Assembly: GCA_016188575.1 (NCBI GenBank)
Contig: JACPHN010000066.1
Location: 1-24,722, forward strand
Direction: 5' to 3'
DNA from: Candidatus Schekmanbacteria bacterium
GTDB lineage: Bacteria > CSSED10-310 > JACPHN01
Length of the DNA stretch: 24,722 nucleotides
Part shown: positions 16,247 to 22,447 of the stretch, one piece after another
How positions within the stretch are numbered: the first letter of the stretch is position 1
How the letters are laid out: each line of letters starts with the position of its first letter
The notes under the pieces: generated by a model
The model's database searches: none
Told to the model about the DNA's origin: nothing
Seen by the model: the letters and a program-made list of their open reading frames with translations, nothing else
Position numbers and translations under genes: made by a program

Positions 16247-17548
16247 TCAAGCACCGGCGGCGGCGCTCGCGGGAGCCGTGATCGCGGCTTCGGCACCATG
16301 CAGCTTTGCGGTTTCCTCCAGCTCCAGTCCGCGCGTCTCTGGCAGCTTGAGCAGCAGGTAACCGAGGGCTACGAGCGGAAAGACCGCGGTAGCGGACACC
16401 GCGACACCCCAGCCGACGCTCTCCGCCGCCCATCCGATGGCGAGCGGGCTGAGCACGTAGGTCGTTCGCCCCAAGATATTGTTGGACCACGCAAAGGCGT
16501 CGCCGCGAAGGTCTGTGGGGAAAAGCTCGGCAGTATACGCGTTGAGCACGGGGAGGATGGCGCTCGATCCGAAGATGCCCATGGCCAGCGCGAAGGTCAG
16601 TGCCGCGGGAGTTTCGAACGTATACGCGGCGTAGACGCCAAAAGAAGTGATCAAGAAGATAATGGCTCCGCCGCCCTTTCTGCCGAGCACGTCCAGCATC
16701 TTGCCGGCGAAAAAGACGAACGGCATGGCGCCAACGGCAGCGTACGTGACGAGGCTGGCGACATCCGCATCGGACATGCCGCGTTCGGCCACGGCAAACT
16801 CCTTCCAGAACGTGATCCCGTTCTGAATACACACGTAGGAGAGCGCCCAGATGAGCGCCAACTGCAGCATCCTACCGCGATACGGCGAAGAAAAAATGCG
16901 GAAAAAATCACTGTGCCGCGCGGCACTGCGTCGTTCCGCGACCTGCTCGGCAAAGCGATGGCTCTCCTTGATGTTGCGACGGGCGAAGGCCAGAATGATC
17001 AGGGGCGTGATGCCGACGAAGTACACGGCGCGCCACCCGTAGTCCGTCGCCAGCAGCAGCGGCACGACGCCGGCGCATACGATCGAGCCCAGGCTCGAGG
17101 TGGCCTGGATAACGCCGATGACCATGCCGCGCCGCTCGGCTGGAAACTCTTCCGCCGCATAGACCACGCTCGTCGCCCATTCCGCGATGAGGAAAATGCG
17201 CGCGAGAAGCTGGCAGGCCGCGAAGGCGACCACGTTTGGGGACAGACCAGTAAGAAAAGTGAAGATGGTGTAGCCGCTGATGGTAAGCATGAGCAGCCGG
17301 CGCCGCCCCCACTGGTCTGCCTTGCGGACCAGCAGATAAGCGACCATGGTACCGAAGTTGATCGCGGCGACCAGATAGCCGCCGTGACTGGGCGCCAGGT
17401 CCATTTCCGCGCGCAGATTCGGCAGAATTTGGGTCAGCGCGAGAAAGTCGTACCCTTCGAAAAAGGTGGCGACGCCCAGGAACACGAACAGCCGGCGCTG
17501 ATAGGGGGTCAACTTTTCCACAGGTCCAGGACTCCGAGGGTTGGTCAC
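16247..17548 (-). CDS. MFS transporter, sugar/aromatic acid:H+ symporter type
   Basis: 433 residues with about 12 membrane segments and a central cytoplasmic loop. EGYDFLALTQILPNL in segment 1 and the motif A-like KADQWGRRRLLML between segments 2 and 3 are typical of major facilitator symporters of the metabolite:H+ and aromatic-acid groups. The substrate is not predictable. The start is GTG, overlapping the stop of the upstream VWA/TPR gene (GTGA at 17548-17545), which implies coupled translation. The C-terminus is Ala-rich. Its place between a Bat-type protein and a glycosyltransferase is odd and gives no clear pathway. Confidence 0.88.
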   Translation of the reverse strand: MTNPRSPGPVEKLTPYQRRLFVFLGVATFFEGYDFLALTQILPNLRAEMDLAPSHGGYLVAAINFGTMVAYLLVRKADQWGRRRLLMLTISGYTIFTFLTGLSPNVVAFAACQLLARIFLIAEWATSVVYAAEEFPAERRGMVIGVIQATSSLGSIVCAGVVPLLLATDYGWRAVYFVGITPLIILAFARRNIKESHRFAEQVAERRSAARHSDFFRIFSSPYRGRMLQLALIWALSYVCIQNGITFWKEFAVAERGMSDADVASLVTYAAVGAMPFVFFAGKMLDVLGRKGGGAIIFLITSFGVYAAYTFETPAALTFALAMGIFGSSAILPVLNAYTAELFPTDLRGDAFAWSNNILGRTTYVLSPLAIGWAAESVGWGVAVSATAVFPLVALGYLLLKLPETRGLELEETAKLHGAEAAITAPASAAAGA

Positions 17549-19188
17549 CAGTCGGGGGCGGTGGACCGCGGGCGGTCCGCAAACTGGTCGAGCACGTGAG
17601 CGCGCAGTGTGTCACTCTCTTCCCGCTCGACCGCGGTCAGCAGCCAGGGGTCGGTGTCCTGGTCGGGCGCCGTGACATTGGGAGCGCCGCCGGCGGCGGC
17701 ATCACCGGAGGAGCTGTCGCCGGCGTCACCACCAGTGCCACCGGATGCTTCGGGAGCCGGTTCCGGCTGGGCCTGATGTCGCCGCAGCGCGATCTCCAAA
17801 AAGATGCGCGCGTCGCGATCTCCAGGTGCCGCGATCAGAGCTTCACGAAAGGCGGCAATCGCCTCGGCGGTCCGGCGAAGCTGAAACAGGCACGAGCCGA
17901 GGTTATAGTATGCGCGCGCGGTGAGCTCGGGGGCGTGCGCGGCGCGGCGCAAATGCTCGACTGCGGCCGCCGGTAAGCCAAGCCTGAGCAGGGTCGAGCC
18001 AATGTTGTAGTGCAACTCGGCGCTGTCTGCGCCCATGGCCAGAGCAAGCTCGTCCTGAGTGAGCTGCGCGCGCCAGAATGCCTGGTCCGGCTCCGCGGCA
18101 CTGACTATCGCCGTTCCCATGGTAATCAGCCCAGCGACAATCGCCGGCAGCAGCGAGCGGCGCCCCGGCGCGACAGCCGCCGGCGAATGACGAGACGGTA
18201 TTATGCAACTGAGCATTTCTGCGAAAAACAAGATGATGGCGACGAGAAGGAATAGAGCGAAGCGCGGGACGTTCCGATAGCGCTCCGCGGCGCCGGATTC
18301 GCGGCGCTGGAGCGCGCCGATCTCGCGGAGAATTTCGCCTACCGCGCCTCCTTGGGCTGAAAGCTTCTCATATCGCCCCCCGGTTTTCCGCGCAAGGTCG
18401 CGCAGCACCGACTCGCGGAGGGCGCTACGGCCTGGTTTGCCGTCGCGGTCGAGGCGGACTGGACCTTCCGGCGCACGGGGGTCCACGGGAACGGTACCCC
18501 CGCCTTCGGTGCCCACGCCGAGCGCATGGATCAGCAGGCCGGCAGCCGCGGCCCGACGCGCCGACAGCTCCCAACGGCCGGCCAGATCCTCACCGTCACT
18601 CAGCACGATCAACACCCTGGCGCGGCCATCCGCCTCCCCCGGCTCTGCGTCGGCCAGCATCGCGTCGATCGCCGGCGCCAAGGCGGTGCCGGGCGCGGGA
18701 TAGAACCCAACCTCGACAACGGACAGAAAGAGCTCGATCAAGCCGCGGTCACGTGTCAGCGGGCACAGGACGTACGCGCCTCCCGAAAAAACCATGAGGC
18801 CGACGCGATATCCGTCAAGCTTCTCCACTATCCGGCGCGCGGCGTCTCGCGCGAGAAGAAAGCGGCTTGGCGCCACGTCCCGCACCCCCATGCTCCATGA
18901 CGTGTCCAGCGCAATCATGACGTCAACGCCTTGCCAGACCGCCGCCTGCTCGATGTTCCCCCACTGGGGCTCGGCCAGCGCCAGGATGAGCGCTACAAAG
19001 GCCAGAGGTGTAAGCGCGTCGCCGGCGAAGCGCCGGAGAAGCGCAGGCGGAAAGAGGCTCGCCGCCGCCACCGATCCTGTAGCCGCACGCAGCTCCCGGA
19101 TCGCCCGGCGCCGCAACAGGCCGGTCACCAGCAAGATCCCGAGCACCGGCGCCAGCGCCCATAGCGTTTCTGGCGTGGCGAATGTCAT
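17545..19188 (-). CDS. Fused BatB-BatC-like protein: VWA domain plus TPR repeats
   Basis: 547 residues. Two N-terminal membrane segments (about 10-25 and 60-75) precede a von Willebrand A domain with a complete MIDAS start DTSWSM (D95, S97, S99), VLIVLSDGED and YRVGLMVFSGGAY. A third membrane segment (about 308-330) is followed by a segment with AAE, then TPR units (ELHYNIGSTLLRLGLPAAAVEHL; ARAYYNLGSCLFQLRRTAEAIAAF) and a Gly/Ser/Asp-rich linker. The tail DPWLLTAVEREESDTLR resembles the end of BatC-type proteins. In most Bat operons, the VWA (BatB) and TPR (BatC) parts are separate genes. The family is linked to envelope stress and aerotolerance, acting with MoxR-type ATPases in the periplasm or inner membrane. 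It starts 24 bases after the BatA-like gene ends. Confidence 0.87.
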   Translation of the reverse strand: MTFATPETLWALAPVLGILLVTGLLRRRAIRELRAATGSVAAASLFPPALLRRFAGDALTPLAFVALILALAEPQWGNIEQAAVWQGVDVMIALDTSWSMGVRDVAPSRFLLARDAARRIVEKLDGYRVGLMVFSGGAYVLCPLTRDRGLIELFLSVVEVGFYPAPGTALAPAIDAMLADAEPGEADGRARVLIVLSDGEDLAGRWELSARRAAAAGLLIHALGVGTEGGGTVPVDPRAPEGPVRLDRDGKPGRSALRESVLRDLARKTGGRYEKLSAQGGAVGEILREIGALQRRESGAAERYRNVPRFALFLLVAIILFFAEMLSCIIPSRHSPAAVAPGRRSLLPAIVAGLITMGTAIVSAAEPDQAFWRAQLTQDELALAMGADSAELHYNIGSTLLRLGLPAAAVEHLRRAAHAPELTARAYYNLGSCLFQLRRTAEAIAAFREALIAAPGDRDARIFLEIALRRHQAQPEPAPEASGGTGGDAGDSSSGDAAAGGAPNVTAPDQDTDPWLLTAVEREESDTLRAHVLDQFADRPRSTAPDW

Positions 19189-19212
19189 GAGCGAGCCTCG
19201 TGTCTCATGGCC

Positions 19213-20172
19213 TCACCGGGGCAGGACTCGCAGCCGCGTCCGCCGCAGCGTCACCTCGAGCAGCAGCAGCGCACCCGCCGGAATCGCGAACCAACCAAAA
19301 TACTCGTGATACACGTAGCGAGCTTCGACGTGCGTTGCGGGGAGCTCCCTGTCGAGCGCACCGAAGACCGCGCGCAGGGCGTCGGCATTCCGGGCGCGGC
19401 GGTAATTTTCGGCGGTGCCGGTGGTCTCGGCGGCAATCCTCCGCAGCACTACCTCGTCGATCCCCGAACCTCGCGGCGCGGTCGCTGGCGGCTCCGCACC
19501 GACGCCGACGGTGTACACCCGAATGCCGCGCGCCCTGGCGAGACGAGCGGCGGCGTCCGGAGTCACCTGCCCCCGGTTATTAATTCCGTCGGTGATCAGA
19601 ATCGCGATGCGGCCCGCGCCCGGCGCGTCGGCCAGACGGTTGACCGTCGTAGCCAGCGCCGTCCCGATGGCGGTTCCGTCCGTAAGCATTCCCGGGTGCG
19701 CACGTTCCAACAGCCTGCGAAGTGCTGCGTGATCGCCGGTAGCGGGACACAAAGTCATGGCCTCCCCGGCGAAGACGACGATGCCGATGCGATCGTGAGG
19801 TCTTCCCCCAATGAACGCCCCGACCACCTCCCGTGCCACCTCAAACCGCGAGCCTCCGCCCACGTCGCGCGCTTTCATGCTGTTGGAGACATCGAGAATC
19901 ACCATGACGTCTACCGCTTCTCCGGGAATCTCCAGCCGCCGCGCCTCACCTTGTGGCCGCGCCAGCGCCAGCACGAGCAGCATCAGGCCGGCCACACGCA
20001 GCCAGGCGAGCTGCTGCGCCAGGCGCACCGCCCACGAGAGGCGCCGGTCCACCCACACCGCAAGGCTCGGATAGGGCAGCGCGGGCAAGGACCCGGCGAC
20101 CCGCCGCTCGAGAAGCACGAGGAGCGGCGGGATCGCGAGCAGTATCAGGGCGTAGGGATGTTCGAAGCGCAT
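19213..20172 (-). CDS. BatA-like VWA membrane protein
   Basis: 319 residues from the chosen ATG (20172), which gives MRFEHPYALILLAIPPLLVLL, the usual BatA opening with a first membrane segment. GGAG lies ten bases upstream. In-frame starts further upstream (up to 20235) would add 21 residues that break this pattern. A second membrane segment (about 58-72), a VWA domain with MIDAS DVSNSM (D94, S96, S98), HDRIGIVVFAGEAMTLCP, AILITDGINNRG and a C-terminal membrane segment (about 297-315) complete the family layout. It is the first gene of a minus-strand operon. The MoxR ATPase and DUF58 genes that usually precede batA are not in the 230 bases upstream, where a divergent Uma2 gene begins instead. 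Confidence 0.85.
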   Translation of the reverse strand: MRFEHPYALILLAIPPLLVLLERRVAGSLPALPYPSLAVWVDRRLSWAVRLAQQLAWLRVAGLMLLVLALARPQGEARRLEIPGEAVDVMVILDVSNSMKARDVGGGSRFEVAREVVGAFIGGRPHDRIGIVVFAGEAMTLCPATGDHAALRRLLERAHPGMLTDGTAIGTALATTVNRLADAPGAGRIAILITDGINNRGQVTPDAAARLARARGIRVYTVGVGAEPPATAPRGSGIDEVVLRRIAAETTGTAENYRRARNADALRAVFGALDRELPATHVEARYVYHEYFGWFAIPAGALLLLEVTLRRTRLRVLPR

Positions 20173-20411
20173 CAAATCGAAGCTCCGACGAGGATTGATT
20201 CCTTCGATCATCACGCTGCCGAAACGTGCCGTCAAGGCTCGAATCTATTCACCCGCTCCCCCCGCTTGCGGGGTGAGGAACGGAGGCGGGCGCTGTCGCG
20301 TCGACGTCGAACAGGCAGTGGCGCCGAGCCCCGCGAAGTCTCTTCGCCTGGCGATGCAGCCACCGCCCGTGCTACCCTCGATCCAGGCACGCCGCCCGAA
20401 AGGAGCCGTCC

Positions 20412-20966
20412 TTGAGCACGACAGCGATCCAGGAACGTCCCATCACCGCCGACGAGCTCGAGCGCATCGCCCACCGACATGGCCGATCAGAGCTTGTTGA
20501 CGGAAGGATCATCGAAATGAGCCCTACGGGTGCCAAACATGGTGACGTTGAGGGTGCTGCCTACTTGCTCTTGCATACGTTCGTCCGCAAACATCAACTA
20601 GGAAAGGTGCAATGCGGCGAGGTTGGCTGCAAGCTGCCCAATGGCCGCGTCCGCGCGCCGGACGTGTTGTTCATTCGCGCTGAGCGCATTCCATCCAGCG
20701 GCTCGCCCAAGGGCTTTTGGCCATTCGCCCCCGATTTGGCGGTGGAAATCGTCTCCGCCAGCGAAACGGCAAGCGAGGTCCGCGACGAGGCCAACGAGTG
20801 GATCGCCGCAGGGTCCCGGGCCGTCTGGATCGTCGATCCCGCCACTCGCACCGTCACCGTCTTCCAGCTCGCCCAGGTCCCCCGCATCCTCGCCACCGGC
20901 GAGTCCCTCGAAGGCGGAGACGTCCTCCCCGGCTTCGCCTGTACCGTGGCAGAGATCTTCAGCTAG
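20412..20966 (+). CDS. Uma2 family endonuclease-fold protein (DUF820)
   Basis: 184 residues with the PD-(D/E)XK fold of the Uma2 family: ELVDGRIIEMSPTGAKH, then RAPDVLFI (catalytic-site Asp), DLAVEIVSASETASEV (Glu) and the ending AVWIVDPATRTVTVF. The start is TTG, supported by AAGGAG (20400-20405) six bases upstream and by the normal family N-terminus. The helix after the Glu reads RDEANEWIAAGS, where many relatives have RDK...Y, so the Lys is replaced by Glu here. Activity is uncertain, and the biological role of this widespread family is poorly known. The gap 20236-20411 shared with batA contains a CCCCG/CGGGG hairpin (20260-20273) but no clear promoter. Confidence 0.85.
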   Translation: MSTTAIQERPITADELERIAHRHGRSELVDGRIIEMSPTGAKHGDVEGAAYLLLHTFVRKHQLGKVQCGEVGCKLPNGRVRAPDVLFIRAERIPSSGSPKGFWPFAPDLAVEIVSASETASEVRDEANEWIAAGSRAVWIVDPATRTVTVFQLAQVPRILATGESLEGGDVLPGFACTVAEIFS

Positions 20967-21107
20967 GGCCGCAGCGCCGCCTTCGCCCCGAGGAGCTCGG
21001 ATCAGTAGTTGAACCCGCGGCGGACTCACGGTCCCCTGCCTCCCTTGCGTAGCCGCCGCACTGCGGCCATATCCGAAGCTACTCGTATCCTCGCCCCGGA
21101 GCGATAG

Positions 21108-21676
21108 ATGTCGGAGCTGACAGCAGTGACCTGGAGCCGGAAGGCCGGGCGCGGCGTTGCATGCCGAGCACTGGTGCTGCTCTTGGGAGTCCTCGTTGCG
21201 CCCTTCGCCCGGGCGGCCGGAGAGGTTACCATCACCGACTTCGCCGCTGGCGAAAATCAGGCCATCTGTGCCGGCCAGAAGTCGACCAGGGATAAACCCA
21301 GGCTGGCGGGTCTCTCTCCCTTCGGGGGCGCGTGGTTCACGGGCTGTCGGCGGCGGTCTTGGCGCGCGCCAACCCTTGGCACTGGTTGGTTCCTCACCGG
21401 CACACCCCGGCTTTTTTCCGCCAGCGTTGAAGACCGAGGCCGTCTTCGGCCCGGACGGCATCGAGTTGACCTGGACCGTCGATGGAGCCGTCACGGTAAC
21501 GACACAGCCGCCATCTGCGACTATCCTCTGCTCCGAAACTACCGCTGCATTCTCCGAGGCACCCGCCAAGAGCTGCCGGAGGCACCGACCACGTGAACAC
21601 ATACTTCTTTCCCGCCGCGCCGCCACCCGTTATCTTTTCTGTATCGATCTATATCTACTCTCCGCACGCCATCTAA
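21108..21676 (+). pseudogene. Decayed secreted Ig-like domain protein
   Basis: A good start (GGAG six bases before ATG 21108) and signal peptide (RALVLLLGVLVAPFARA) lead to AGEVTITDFAAGENQAICAGQ, the opening of a repeated bacterial Ig-like/PKD-type domain. The expected continuation then appears in other frames: FGPDGIELTWTVDGAVTVTTQ in the second (about 21437-21500) and GGTDHVNTYFFPAAPPPV in the third (ending at TAA 21674-21676). The stretch 21280-21430 between them looks unrelated to the domain and contains CTCTCTCCCTTCGGGGG. It ends in a CCGG-rich hairpin with a T6 run, so a small insertion is possible. At least two frameshifts make the gene non-functional as read, unless the errors come from sequencing. 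Confidence 0.55.
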
Positions 21677-22044
21677 CTGTCGCTACTCAGTCGTAGTTGA
21701 TCAATAGCTTCTATTATCCACTCGAGTTTATTTGTTGTTTTATGCGATGAGATATAAGCTTGTAAGTGTTTCCTTACTAATGGACCTCCAATAGAAACTA
21801 GGCCGTCTAGTGCAGTTCTCCATATGTCATTCTCAGAATCATCTAGTGACTCGATGAGGAATCCAATGACTGAGATGTCGCGGAAATACACGATGACCTC
21901 CAACAGCGCCATCCTGAAACATATGTCACTAGTCTCCCTATAACATGAAACGAGACTCGGTATAATTTCTGGACCTATTTCAATTAACTTATGGAATTCA
22001 TCTTCACTATAATGCCGTGATCTACAAAGCGAAATGCGAAACAT
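21673..22044 (-). CDS. HEAT-like putative immunity protein of the Rhs toxin
   Basis: 123 residues with a start at ATG 22044 and GGTGA about seven bases upstream. Helical repeats are visible (HKLIEIGPEIIPSLVSCY; ALLEVIVYFRDISVIGFLIE; IWRTALDGLVSIGGPLVRKHL), matching a HEAT-like solenoid. No signal peptide or catalytic motif. It lies 70 bases downstream of the Rhs toxin-like tip on the same strand, the standard position of the immunity gene that neutralises the toxin inside the producer. Its AT-rich composition contrasts with the GC-rich surroundings and matches the tip, which suggests both arrived together. I do not recognise a named immunity family. The toxin link rests on position and composition. 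Confidence 0.65.
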   Translation of the reverse strand: MFRISLCRSRHYSEDEFHKLIEIGPEIIPSLVSCYRETSDICFRMALLEVIVYFRDISVIGFLIESLDDSENDIWRTALDGLVSIGGPLVRKHLQAYISSHKTTNKLEWIIEAIDQLRLSSDS

Positions 22045-22114
22045 AGTGAAATCACCATAAGCAAACCATCTACTTGCGGATCACTGGGTAAACGTAAGCA
22101 AAATTAAGGAGATG

Positions 22115-22447
22115 CTATGTTGATTCATTATTACATTCACAACCAGGAAGATATGGGTTAAACAGACATGGGTTCATCATAAGAATAAATGGTCCGGGAA
22201 GTCGGAAGAGAAACCACGGAATCTCAAAGAAGTGAGTCCATGATGGCACAGCATATTGACCAGATTCTGGAGGATTTCCTGGAAGATTCTGCCATTCGCT
22301 ATTCCATTGATCGCAGGGATTATAATCCCAATGTCCAGTCGAGTGATGCTCGTCAGCTTCGTGCCAACGCCACTCTCCGCCTTCCGGATCAAACCAGCGA
22401 AAGCCGGCGTTTTCCCTTATTCCTGGAAGCCATTCCCAATCCAATCT
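22115..22447 (-). CDS. Toxin-like C-terminal tip in frame with the Rhs core but behind an amber stop
   Basis: After the TAG at 22450-22448 the Rhs frame remains open for 110 codons (AGA TTG GAT TGG GAA TGG ... to TAG 22117-22115). The product is rich in Trp, His and Asn, with WLPGIRENAGFRWFDPEGG and HSTGHWDYNP, then a hydrophobic region (FFEIPWFLFRLPGPF) and a Cys-containing end (PGCECNNEST). The RWxDP...W...HWDYNP layout resembles Rhs-linked polymorphic toxin tips (I compare it with toxin type 37, tentatively). A TTG codon at 22444 could start it separately, but no ribosome site precedes it. The tract from here leftwards is AT-rich. It could be a nonsense-inactivated tip, or one made by stop-codon readthrough. 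Confidence 0.6.
   Translation of the reverse strand, partial: RLDWEWLPGIRENAGFRWFDPEGGEWRWHEADEHHSTGHWDYNPCDQWNSEWQNLPGNPPESGQYAVPSWTHFFEIPWFLFRLPGPFILMMNPCLFNPYLPGCECNNEST

Noticed and set aside
16298-17599. Long plus-strand open frame opposite the MFS gene
   Set aside because: It is the complementary reading of an MFS protein with 12 membrane segments, and its translation is charged low-complexity sequence with no motif.
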